From NCBI RefSeq assembly GCF_040054535.1, contig NC_090796.1:7996501-8060500 (forward strand): a stretch of DNA of 64,000 nucleotides, in the 5' to 3' direction. The notes under the pieces are model-generated. The model searched no databases and was not told where the DNA came from. It saw only the letters and a program-made list of their open reading frames with translations. Position numbers and translations under genes: made by a program. Positions 27,960 to 39,217 of this stretch are shown here, piece by piece (the first letter of the stretch is position 1; the number at the start of each line of letters is the position of its first letter). This DNA comes from Antennarius striatus (lineage: Eukaryota; Chordata; Actinopteri; Lophiiformes; Antennariidae).

Positions 27960-28250
27960 TCATGGCAGGGCAGTGGGTAATGCTCTTTCCCTCACATCAA
28001 GACGTTCCTGTGTTCAAACCCACCTGGGACTTGACCATGTGTATGTTCATACCATGTCTGCGTGAGTTCTCTCCGGGTTCACCAGCTTCTTCCCACCGCA
28101 AAAAACATGAAATATTGAGGACTTCAAATTGCCTATTTTAATGGCATGACTGCAGCGTAATTGTTTGAACAGGAAGCCCTGTAATAACCTGGTGACATGT
28201 CCAGGTCATAGCCCGCCTCCCACCCCGGCCACGTCGGATCATCCACCCAT
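27960..28250 (+). mobile_element. SINE-like dispersed repeat fragment
   Basis: Begins with a tRNA-like head (GGCAGTGGGTAATGCTCTTT, then GTTCAAACCCACC). It continues through CTGCGTGAGTTCTCTCCGGG and CTTCTTCCCACCGCAAAAAA and ends near CATAGCCCGCCTCCCACCCC. The order matches a repeat family common in teleosts. The copy is mutated and its ends are approximate. Confidence 0.6.
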
Positions 28251-28959
28251 GACCTTGAACATGATAACCAGCAGTGTATTGTTTAAATGAATGTCTGCTC
28301 AAAATAGAGCATTATGGTTCAATGTGTAAATTAATTCAGAGAACGACTGCTTTGATTAATGTCAGCAGTCAGCTGCTGGTTTCCCATCAGTGGTTTATTA
28401 TAGTGAGGACAATCATTTATCACTGACGTAATGCAGTTTCCACAAAGTGGTTGGGAATACAGGAATAACTTATAGGAAAGTTGTCTTATTTGTATCAGAC
28501 TTTTTTGTGTTTTGTCAAACGCTGCACTGGTTAGATGGCTGTTTCACCCACTTATGTAGAAGACTATTTTGGATTTATGTGTCAGATCTAATATTACCTG
28601 ACATGTTTTGGGACAGGTATATAATCCTCGTCTACACCTGGGGTTCACACACCATTGTTCTGATGGGTGACCTCTCTGAACTGTGTGATCCGTCAGGACT
28701 TAGTGTGGTGGGACCTCTGGTGGAGAGGGAGAGTAGAGTTTCAACAGGACATCTTTTAACTACTCTCAGACAACATGTTGACCATGGTCAACATGCAATT
28801 ATTCAAATTAGGGTATAGTCATGTTTTTTGTAAAAAAAAACCCCAACAATAAACCCCTTGTAAGGCAGACCAAAGTTAAGTGTGTGATGGGGACGAATAT
28901 CTCTCTTGTAACAAAAAAATGGTTACTTTCACATAATTCTTATAAATATATGGACAGCA

Positions 28960-29060
28960 CATATATACACTGTATATATATGTGTATGTACACATATATG
29001 TATATACATATATTTACACACATATATAATATATGCACATTATATATACATCTATATTTC
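28960..29060. repeat. AT-rich TATATG/TATACA simple sequence
   Basis: Low-complexity alternating purine-pyrimidine tract (TATATATGTGTATGTACACA and similar). Open frames here are not credible genes. Confidence 0.85.
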
Positions 29061-29753
29061 ATAGATATTGGTTTCCATATTGTAAATTATGGAAATCATT
29101 GTTTTGTCTTTCTCAAAATAAGCAGCAGAAAAGGGGACTTATACAGTAAGTATAACTTCTGAATACAGTAGTCATGAAATGTATCATCAATGAAACACAA
29201 GAGATGTATGGGAAATGAAATTAAGATACAATATGTAGCTTGATACAAATACAAAAATACATTGTAAGTAAACTAATATTATTGCTTTTTAGGCATTTAG
29301 TGATTTACATTGTGTTTTCCGTCAATCAAGATATATATATCAAAATAAAAACAAATTTAAATTCAGACTAAGGCTTTCTCCCAAACTTTCTTAAGACTGA
29401 AATTCTGTATCAACTTGTCTTCTGCCTGTTAAATTTACACGTGTTTTTGCTGTCTCTCTGCTCCTGATTTCAACTAATTACTTGGAAAGTACTCCGTAAA
29501 GTCTCATTCAAACATCAACTTTGTCACTGCATAGAACCAGGAAGGTCCTGATTGGTGGATGTACTATGAAAAACACCTCCCTAAATTAAATGGCAATAGA
29601 GGACTTTACTTTGGTATTGTATTAATTTAATTGTTCCTTAGAAATTTAAGTACTGGCTCATAACATTGTAGAAATGAATTTGCATGATGACACAATTGGA
29701 CTCTGATTGTTATCTCTATATTATTTCACTATATACTGTATAGAGATAATGTG

Positions 29754-29759
29754 TTTATT
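29754..29759 (-). terminator. Candidate poly(A) signal of lyrm1
   Basis: TTTATT here reads AATAAA on the minus strand, about 300 bp beyond the lyrm1 stop codon. It is the first clear hexamer I see at a plausible 3' UTR distance. Confidence 0.45.
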
Positions 29760-30058
29760 ACACTATTTTGTCTCCACAGATGATAAATACCAAAACACAA
29801 ATTGAACTTATAGTACAGATCATTCCACACCGACAGGTTCCCTGAGCCCAACAGAAGTTGACACAGCTGTAATTAGAATTCACATTCATACAGTCAAATA
29901 CAAAAACAGTGAAAAATGGCTTTTTCTGTAATGTCTGGTGTTCCTGCATCATCGACTGCCTTTCAACAAATCAGCCCATGAGAGCAGCTTGTGACTGCAC
30001 TCTAGCTTCCCATCCTTGGTAATTTGAGCTCTTTAGGAGGAGCGTAGATAACAAAGCG

Positions 30059-31177
30059 TCAGGTCTCATCTTGTGACTGTAAGTATATTGGCTTGGCCTG
30101 CTTCCTTAGACGCTGCTGAGCTCTCAGCTTCCTGCCTTTCTGAGTTGCCAGTCCCAGTGGCGGTAGATGGGTCTACAAGAGAATTTAGATAGAAATTCAA
30201 AGATTATTAACAATTTAATAAAAATGCAGCAATTAACACAAACACAATATATTTTATCTGTCTCAAGCATTTTCATTACTTACAGCCCTCGGATATGGGT
30301 TCTTGTAATGCAGACCTGAGAAAAAAAAGGATAATCCACTGAAGACTCATGTGATATTAAATAGACAAAAATCAGTGGCTACGAAAAATCACCATTCTAA
30401 AAGCTAGGGGAGTGCTGTAGTTCTGTTCAGTATCTGTTTCTTTCAGTAGATGGTCATTTCTGTGCTGTTTCAAATAAAATTTAATTTCTTTTGCCTGATT
30501 AAGTCAGGATGCAAGCTTTTGTTTAAGAACAGAACATGCAATGTAAATGTGGAAACCTGCCGCATTGTGCACAACTCAACTCTCTTGAATCCGAAAGAAA
30601 CAAGAATACATCAACATGTGAGAAAATAATGCATTTCAGAGCCTGTTTATGTAACTCATGAAAGATGGTTTCTATTTCATTCAAATGATGACTACATAAG
30701 TTCTTCTCTTATTAATGGTTCCTTTTCTGGTGATGAACTTCTTGAGCAACAATTGCTGTGGCAAAAGTCTATTTATAACAACAGTAGACAGGTTTGGGTT
30801 TTTTTTACTGGATATGACTAAAGTTCTAAGTAGAGATGTCTACAAAGAAACTTGAGTGCTCCCCACTCTTACCTATTTCTATCCTTGCTTCACATTCATC
30901 TATACATCTCTTTACTGATTCTTGATCAGCAAGCTGAAAAGAAGATCACAGAAAGAAAGTCAGAGAAAAAGTGATGAAACTCACTTTTTTCATTTCTGTG
31001 TGGTTGTATGATACAAACCTGCTGGTTCTGTCTGAAGAGTGTACGGGCCTCCTGAATTATGTATTTCCTCTCAGTCTCTGTGTCACTTGTAAGCCTGCTC
31101 TGTGCCTGCCAAGTTCTGGCAATGCGAAACACCCGCCTATACAGTGACAACACCACCCTACGTGTGGAGGTCATCAT
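30059..31177 (-). CDS. lyrm1: LYR motif-containing protein 1 (LYRM1)
   Basis: Small LYR-family protein. LYR proteins generally act in mitochondria, binding acyl carrier protein to assist complex or Fe-S assembly; the exact client of LYRM1 is unclear. Four coding exons (minus order): 31177-31019, 30933-30873, 30315-30284 and 30172-30059, all with AG/GT borders, sum to 366 nt, giving 121 aa. Human LYRM1 is 122 aa. Exon 1 carries the signature LYR followed by [12 protein letters not shown] and [11 protein letters not shown]. Exon 2 reads [18 protein letters not shown], exon 3 [10 protein letters not shown], and exon 4 HLPPLGL and a basic tail. Two consecutive ATGs start the frame; alignment favours the second (31174), giving 120 aa. 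A 3' splice site at about 31206 suggests a noncoding first exon. It is divergent from dcun1d3. Confidence 0.93.
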
Positions 31178-31204
31178 GTAGGCTCCAAAACAGTAGTGAT
31201 CGTC

Positions 31205-33635
31205 ACTATAAAAGATAATGACATTAACATACTTCTTTCTCTGTGTAGATTACACACTTCCTGATCATTGTTTTTTTCTGTTTATAAGTTTCAGACCATT
31301 GTTGGAATACCCATTAAATAAACATCCCCTACAATTACGACACAGGAAACACAATACCATCTGTGTTCAAAGTCTACTGAATCTCATGAGGATCTGGAGC
31401 AATAGTTTGTTTGTCATCTACCCTTAAGTGTCCCTATAAGTAACACTAGATGTAACCACAACCCCCCCCCCCCCCCCAAAAAAAATATTGGTTTAAATGA
31501 GGCAGGAGTATTTGTATGTTCTCTCGTTCCGTTGAGATTAAATCTTACAAATTAACAATGCTTCTTAGATACACACTTCACAAAAAATCCCTAAAACAAA
31601 TAAAAAAAACTCGAAGCAGTCCTCCGAAGACATTTATCTCCATTTATCCTTGAACATTCTCCTGACTAGTCCTTACACAACTCTGCTGTTCAAATGAAGT
31701 ACATTTAATTAACAGCAAAAGATATGACCACTTAAACAATTTACATTATTCTAATGGCTCATTACTTTACAAACTCTATAAAATGATAGAAATTGGCCTA
31801 CCCCTGCCCCTGAATGATAGAATCGTTCAGCGTCTGGGCTGCAGAAACACATTTGTCGCTTGATGATGACGTTGCTTTCCTGCGCGGTGATTCCGAAACG
31901 GGGAGGTTGCAAGAAATAAAAGCAGTCATATTAATTACTGTCGACTCTTTCCATCATACACAAATTTAGAGATATTTTAAACCACAAAAAACATTCATAC
32001 AATATATTGTTCATTGAACAAGTTAAAGTCTTTTCAGTTTAGATTATAGCGGGTTTTGACAGCTCCAACGTAAAATATTCTCTAAAGAATCTCTGTAAAA
32101 TGTCATAAAATACACGCTTTACTAATTGGGTTTACATTATTTTTTACTATTTTAATATAACGTGGAGCTACCAAACCATTTGCTTTGTCACGTTTATTAT
32201 AAATGTTTTTCACCGTACCATAGCCGAGAATAGGATCAGCTGTTAGCAGCTTGTAGGTAGAGAGGAAGTGATGCAGGAAAGTGCCCACAATGTATCTACA
32301 CTCAATGACTAAAAGGGGGAAGCACAAAGAAACTGTGTTTTAGTCTTTGATGGCGTTTTAACTCACTTCAAAGAGCGAACAACATTGGTAATGGGTTGCG
32401 ATGGTGTTTGCTAGCTTTTTATTCATCAATTTTGAAAAAGCGGAGTATATTTTGATGTTGATATGGAAGTTTTTTTAAACTGCCAGCTGACTGTTAGCAC
32501 TAGCTAGCAAAATGAGTTAACGCGACGAGTTTGCCTCAGTTCGTTTCTGATCGCCGCCCTGACCAACTTGCCAACTTAATTTGTTCTGGCATTCCTGAAG
32601 TGATGCACATCCAATTCCATATTGTGGAATTTTCTAAAATAGGTAAGTTTCTTTTCGATGTTGTTGTGCTATTTCTTTGTGTGTCCATCGAAAAACCTAG
32701 CTTAGCCGACAGCTAACTTTTAGTTACCCGTGCTGATGCTAGCTAGCAATCGCGACGTCGTGGGAGTCAATCAGTTTTGATGGAAATGGGCCGATATAAT
32801 TACAAACAATTATTGCTCTATTGCAACAACCATCTGAGTGACCGAATAGTAAAATTGTCATAAACAAATACTCATAAAATCACTGTTTACATGGTGTATT
32901 ATAACGCTACACTTGAGGTGTTGAGTCAGTTGTTTATTCGCCACTTATCAATGAAAACAACTTGGTTAAAATAAAATCCAAATGAAACTTAACATGACTC
33001 GGATCAGCTTTCATGATCTAATTTTACTTGACCTGTGCTGTTATAATAGTGTCGCCGCTATCCGGCAGTTGTTCTACACTCAAACTTTATCTGACAGTTT
33101 TAGAACCAACAATCAAATAATTTCTTTCAATGGCAGATACTGACGAATTCGGCCAGTCTGGCTCACTAGCGCGTTCAGGGTTTTAATTAAACATTCGGAT
33201 CCATCAGTAGGCCTTCAGACGTGGATCAGATCTTATTTCAATCAGGTGAAGTTCGCTAGAATGAACCAGTGAGACGTGTGCCTCAACATGTCCAACACAC
33301 CGATCAGTGACTCACAGCCGATTTGCTTTAGTGCTTTGAATGCATGTTGTTTTTACGAGGTTGGATGGAGTTCCAGTTGGTTTCTGAGATAACAGCAATG
33401 CTTGGATTTGACAACAGAGCTTGCGAGTTTAATTAAGTGTTAATGAGTGAGTGGAAATGTTCCCATGTGAGAGATCTGTCACTGGACACCCCAAAACGTC
33501 AAGCCTAGAGTGTTATTAATAATCTAACAAAAATCCTACAAGCAATGTTATTATACAGTATTTACAAAATTAGTCTGTCCCACAGGGAAGGCTATCAGTT
33601 TCTGCTTATGATGACAAGATATTGTGTCTTTTCAG
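31205..33635. promoter_or_regulatory. Head-to-head promoter region, lyrm1/dcun1d3
   Basis: Lies between the divergent genes. Locally rich in CpG and short GC boxes around 31.8-31.9, 32.5 and 32.7 kb in otherwise AT-rich DNA. A probable noncoding first exon of dcun1d3 ends at 32642 (AATAG then GTAAGT). No TATA box is evident. Transcription starts are not determined. Confidence 0.5.
31462..31477. repeat. C homopolymer followed by A run
   Basis: Sixteen C residues directly followed by about ten A. Length is likely unreliable in any assembly. Confidence 0.9.
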
Positions 33636-33715
33636 CGCTGCAGATGCCAAGGTCACAATGATGGAGCTGAATAGGAAGACACTGTGATCAGTGGCCAGAT
33701 GCCATCAGGGAGACT
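33636..33715 (+). other. dcun1d3: Probable noncoding exon of dcun1d3
   Basis: Bounded by TTTTCAG at the 5' side and GTAAGTCC at the 3' side, 80 bp, with no sustained reading frame. It fits between the first-exon donor at 32642 and the coding exon whose acceptor is at 34642 (TTTTAG). Splice-site reading only. Confidence 0.5.
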
Positions 33716-34751
33716 GTAAGTCCTGTCCTGACCTGATACCTCACTGCTTTACTTAAACCATCAAGAAGTAGAAGAGAGACTATGGCTTTCATGAGCTTGA
33801 TTATTTGAAATTCCAGTTAAGCAGTTTGGTAATTGATCTGTTCTACACAACCTCATTTAATTTTTTGCTTGTTCTGCACGGTGTTGCTTATCATGTCTCT
33901 TAGGATTAAATTACTGGGAAACTATTAAAATGATGCGATTCCCTAAAGTAATGTAACTTTTTAGCACAACATGAATCACCTTGTCATTTCTATTCATCTA
34001 TCTGCAGTCTTAAAAAGTTAAAATTTATCCGTGTATCTTAATAACAAAGAGAAAAGTTCTTTCAATAAAATATTTGCGGCCACAAGTTGATAATAATCAT
34101 GTTCTACTGAAGTTTGCAACTGTTGTTATAGATGGTATCTAGTTTGGCAGCAGTATTGTACTTGATGTGTATTGCACAATAAAAGTAATGTTTGAACTTA
34201 CAATTCAAGCCTTTGTATGAATAGATCTATCAGATTGTCATAAAACCTCCTTACACATTTAAGTCTAAATGGGACATAATAAAATTAATTTAGTGGTTCT
34301 GTGTAACACAAAACATATTCTACCATATTAGTTTCTGATTTTGTTTCCTTTATGCTGTTGAGGTTTATCTGCATTGATTGTATACATATGAAATGTTTAC
34401 CTGTGGTCCTCAATTTTTAGGGTTTCTAAGTCTGGTAGTGCTGGACCTAGATTGTAGAAGATTTGGCACAGGTAATCTTAATGTCTTCACCTTTTAATGT
34501 TAAAAAATCCCTTCTGTTTGATTTTGTTCCCCACTAGCCATGTGGATGTAGTCGGGACATTTTAGTTGTAAGTGCGAAGGACTCAGGATGGAGCTGTACT
34601 TCTAATTACGTTCATAACTTTGAAAACTTTCTTCATTTTAGGCCTGAGGGTATGTTGAGACATCTCAGCAGGCCACAGCAGAGGTGTCAAGGTGGTTCAG
34701 GTGGGGACTGAAGGTGAGGAGGAAAGACAGACGAGGGACCAGGAGGAAGAC

Positions 34752-37022
34752 ATGGGCCAGTGTGTCACCAAGTGTAAGAATCCGACATCCTCACTCGGCA
34801 GTAAGAGTGAGAGCAGCTCTAAATCTCATCATAAGAAAGGAAGCAGTGCTGGTGGTGGTGGAGGCCACAAAGAAGAGCCCAGTGCTCCGTGTAGCAAAGC
34901 CAGCAGCGAGCTGTCGAATGGAACCAAGGCATTAGAAGTTACAGTGGAGACGCCAGTCATCCCCGCACTGTCGGGAGAGCCGTGTAAAGACGAGTGTTTG
35001 GATGGAGACGGGCTGTCGATGCACCGTATTGATGAGTTATTCTGCTGCTACAAGGATGAACACGAAGATGCCATCTTGGAAGAAGGCATGGAAAAGTTTT
35101 GCGATGACCTGTGTGTGGATCCAGCAGAGTTTCGGGTGCTTGTTCTTGCCTGGAAGTTTCAAGCAGCCACCATGTGCAAGTTTACAAGGTAAGGTGGAGT
35201 TTTGTGGAATGAGGAATGATGATGTCATGCATGATTGTTCATCAAGATAAACTAGAATAACTACTACTATTTTCTGATGTAAAAGTTGTGTACTTCTTTC
35301 CATGATTAAGACATATACAGTAAAACTGCATAATCTCTGCTGCTATAATGGCCTTTGAATCCTTACGTTTCTTTTATGTATTTTCGTGGTTAATCTATCC
35401 AGTGAATCTGATCAGTATTAGGCTGATATACAGAATGGCAGATTGTCCATAAGGGTCTGACATAATGGACAACCTGAGCTGATTGTCCATAACGTCAGGC
35501 CCTGATCTAGTTTTTATCAAGAAGAATAAGCTTTATCATTTTTTAACTGTACAGTGAAATTACAAGGTTAGTGTGTAGAGTTGGTCCTGAGCTGCTGTGT
35601 TCTTCAGCCCACCGTCGCTATGGGCCAACATTACCTACGGCTCCTAAGATGCACAGAGAGAATAGAGACGAGATGCAAACTTTACACAGAAAGGCCATTT
35701 TGGGAATGCTGGGGTTTGAACCCATGATCTTCTTGCTGTAAGGCAACAGTGCTAACCACTATGCCACCAGGCTATACCTTGTTACGTTTCTCAGATGCGT
35801 GAGATTCCTTTTTAAGTTATTTTCCATGTATTTTAGCTTTTAATTGATCAAAGAGGCGATAGGAAGCGCAGGAAAAGAGTGGGGGCTGGGGTTAGGGTTA
35901 GTGGTGGATGTTCCATGTCTCTTCCCTTCTGTGTCACCTTAATTTGACCTAGTACACCCCCCCCCCCAAACCACTGTCAGGTCGGGGCAAACAGGAAATG
36001 GGTCCTGCTGTGCGCTCACTCTGCAGTTAGTCAGAGATGAATAGGGCTGCTGGCTGGGTGACTTAGCGCTGCTCCCCCGCTCTGAATTGTAGCTCAGCAG
36101 TTTTCTATCACGCAGCTTTGGACAACACTGCACTCTGGGTACTGACATGTTTCATTGTCAACTGATGCTTACTGAAGCTGTTTATGTTACATTTGAGTGT
36201 GAAAGTATTATGCACAATATCTGCCTGCACTGAAACTCACTGAAATGAATAAATGTTTCTTAATGTGAAATGGAAAGGATGAAAAGTTTTTGTAAAATTT
36301 TATAGTCTGGTCCTTAAACTACAAAAGAATCTCTTTGCCACTTTTGGAATTTGTTGGCTCTGATTTTGGGAATTTTGCTTTTGTGAACAAGTATGCTCTT
36401 TCCCTCTTGGCCTCACCATCATTGTGAAACAGTCAAATGTTATCGTGACGTTAATTCCTGTTTACTCTTTGTCACCAGGAAGGAGTTTGTTGAGGGCTGC
36501 AAGGCTATCCAGGCAGACAGCCTCGAGGGCATCTGCTCACGTTTCCCTTGCATGCTGTTGGACGCCCAGGGCGAGGAGAACTTTAAGGACTTGTACCGCT
36601 TCACGTTCCAGTTTGGCCTGGATGCGGAGGAGGGCCAGCGTTCTCTGCAACGTGAAATCGCCATCGCCCTGTGGCGTCTGGTTTTCACCCAGGACACACC
36701 TACGATCCTGGAGCACTGGTTGGACTTCCTGTCAGAGAACCCCTCGGGTATACGGGGCATCTCAAGGGACACATGGAACATGTTCCTCAACTTCACACAG
36801 GCTATTGGGCCTGACCTGAGTAACTACAGCGAGGACGAAGCATGGCCAAGCCTCTTTGACACCTTTGTGGAGTGGGAGCTGGAGCGTAGGAAAAGAGAGG
36901 AAGAGCAGGCACTGATGGCACAAGAGGAAGAAGGGAGGTGTACTGAGATAGAGTGTCCACCCACCACAGACAGACTTGAAACAGAGGGAAGCCGTGGCTC
37001 ACAGACGTGGGGGGGTCACTGA
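34752..37022 (+). CDS. dcun1d3: DCN1-like protein 3 (DCUN1D3), cullin neddylation regulator
   Basis: Binds cullins and the NEDD8 E2 to modulate cullin neddylation; DCUN1D3 is tethered to membranes by an N-terminal lipid. Two coding exons: 34752-35188 and 36479-37022 (437 + 544 nt; a split AGG codon joins them), giving 326 aa. Starts MGQCVTKCKN, with Gly2 and Cys4 placed for myristoylation and palmitoylation, the family hallmark. Residues 11-80 are a low-complexity Ser/Gly/Lys linker. The PONY/potentiating-neddylation domain spans about 90-285, from MHRIDELFCCYKDEHEDAIL through IALWRLVFTQ, ILEHWLDFL and WPSLFDTFVEWE. The acidic C-terminal tail is longer than the 304-aa human protein requires. 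An in-frame upstream GTG run is ignored because the ATG at 34752 gives the myristoylation motif. The 5' UTR part of this exon begins at 34642. A tandem AATAAATAAA at 38359-38368 may end the transcript. Confidence 0.95.
35600..35780 (-). mobile_element. SINE-like repeat fragment in dcun1d3 intron
   Basis: Carries GGGTTTGAACCCATGATCTT, then CTTGCTGTAAGGCAACAGTG and TAACCACTATGCCACC. These form the tRNA-like head of the same dispersed family as 27.96-28.25 kb, in reverse orientation. Part of the body (ATGCAAACTTTACACAGAAA) is adjacent. Confidence 0.6.
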
Positions 37023-38700
37023 CCAGAAAGAAAAAAACAATTTGTAAGGAAGGAAAGGATATGACCTACGTGTGAACTGTATATCTGTGAATCATTGGAT
37101 GAATTTTAGTATTATCATTACAGCTGTTAATTTTGCTCTCATTTCCTGTCGGGGTGGGATTCCTTCTTTGCCACTGTATTTTTTATTTTAATTTTTTTGG
37201 TTTTTGAAAGGGCTGTAAGAACTGTTTTAAGCACTTGTATTTAAGTTATTGTTTTACCTTCCTCTCTTGCCATCAGTGTTTTTATCATTTGAACACATGG
37301 TCCATGTTAACTTACATTTTCGACCTTAATATAACTCAGTAAAGGCTTGGCCTCACATACAGATATTTCACTAATTTTCAAATAGGCAGTTAAATTTACC
37401 CTGGCAACACTGCTAGTATATTTGAACGAGGAAACAGTTATTCATAAAGAATAAGAGAAATCTAGAGAAATTGTCTGCAAACAATTACTTGCTACCAAAA
37501 TATGAAATTTGTTTTATTGGTTAGTGATGTCATCTTTATTGGAGTTACAAGTTTAATTATTGCATTTATCTTGCAGTGCTGTGAGAGAATGACTTGGCTG
37601 CACTTGTGTTGCCTTTTCAATTGTTTGCCTATCGTTACAGGGCAAACACTAATTGATTACAAACCTTTTGCAGGGTATTATATATTTTTCAATTACACAA
37701 AGTTGTAATCATTTCAAATCTAAGCTAGAATCCGTCATGACATACCCACCATTTCTTCTGAGTTGATTGTTTTTGAGTGCTACAAGTACAGTGAGCTATT
37801 TAACTTGTTTAAGCAGCTAGCCGGGATTTCCTTTGACCCCAGACATGTACCCATTTGATGTCCACCTACTTTCAAGAGGCGGTTGAGTGTGTACTACACA
37901 ATGATGCTGGCTTTTCTCAGACTCCTCAAAATACAACTAACCTAGAGAAGTGTGTCACACAACAAAGAGCCATTGCTAAGGCTTGCTCATTTCTCAACAG
38001 AATATGCTAAATTTGCCTACACTTCACATAATATTTTTGACTGCTGCTGGCAATGTTTGTTACGGATTGCACAAAAACAATGGCCTGCTTAGTTGCTATA
38101 CTTGCAATGCTTTGAAGAGAGATTGATGTCAACCACTTGATTTCCATATAAACCTTTTGAGATTGTAGATTGATCTTAAGCATAGCCCAAGGGTGTTTTT
38201 GAGATCAGATTGAGTGTTAACTACATTCTGGCTAATTAAGTCTGATATGGGTCCAGTGGTTAGAGAATGGCCATAGCCTGAGCTGTTTGGTTTACATCTA
38301 CAATGGTTTTGTTTCAGACTCCCTTTGTCATTTTTTTATAAGAAATGTATTGATTTATAATAAATAAAAACAGTGTTGAACTCTTGACTGTTGAATTCAT
38401 GAAGCTGGACCAGCTGGCAGAGAGCGGACAGACAGGGGGCGTGGCTAACACCGATGTAGCTCTCCCATTGGTGGACAACTATCCTGGTTACAGGGCAACA
38501 CTGGGCACATGGGAAAACTGAATTGTCTGTTTCTAGTCGTAATGACAAAGAAAGTTGAGTTCACATGTACAGTATGTATTTTTATTTCTTAATATTCCAC
38601 ATAACCAGCGCGAATGCAATGCTAGGAGGAAAAGCTGATGGAAAATGGATGGATGGATAATGTTTAGTGGCTTCGTGCTAAAGCTAACTAGTTAGCAGCT
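37023..38700 (+). other. dcun1d3 3' UTR and spacer
   Basis: AT-rich, non-coding. Overlapping poly(A) hexamers AATAAATAAA at 38359-38368 are the likeliest transcript end. The segment after 38.4 kb leads into the katnip 5' region. Confidence 0.55.
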
Positions 38701-39217
38701 CAGTTTGTTATTAATATCATTGCTAACGTATCTGCTAATAATCGCAATATTTTTTTCTGCGTTTAATCATCCACCCGGAACGCTACAGAAGGTGGTAAGA
38801 TATATTATATAGTCCTATAATAAACGTTTAAGTAGTAGGGAATTGCTAGCGTGTTAGCCATTAATGCCATACTATTCTAATTAGCTAACGTTGACACATA
38901 GCTGTCAACTCCCTGCACGAATAGCCGCGGTAACGTGATGCTCCACGGTCACTAAAGAAAAGTCAGTGAAATGTGATGTCTAAAATGTTTAGCAAGGCTT
39001 TTGTGTATTTGTTCTGCTCAATCGTTCAGCATTAACCAAAATTTAATCAAGGTAATTACGGTGTGAAGTCACAATTAATCGTTTTGTTCTTATCTGTGTC
39101 TCCCCTGTAGATATAACTGAGACAAAACACAGATTTCAATGATATTTTTGAAGGATCGTTGTTTTTCTCCAGAATTTGGCGGAGGCTCATGTGAACGCCC
39201 GCCTCTCCAGACACACA

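Larger units (their letters stand above)
3381..29700. other. Gene desert, about 26 kb
   Basis: No convincing coding region was found. All open frames are short, lack family resemblance and mostly cross simple repeats. The stretch holds the repeats listed separately (5.5, 6.1, 9.9-10.2, 12.0-13.0, 15.7, 19.3, 23.5, 27.2-28.3 and 29.0 kb) in an AT-rich background. Several patches of more even composition, free of simple repeats (4.5-4.8, 9.1-9.3, 14.4-14.6, 16.0-16.2, 18.1-18.4, 20.6-20.75 and 26.7-26.9 kb), could be conserved noncoding elements for kcnj12 or a gene outside the window. That cannot be judged from one sequence. Confidence 0.5.

Noticed and set aside
28447-28818. 123-aa plus-strand frame in the desert
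   Set aside because: No recognisable motifs or splice context, atypical composition, next to a repeat fragment; fits chance.
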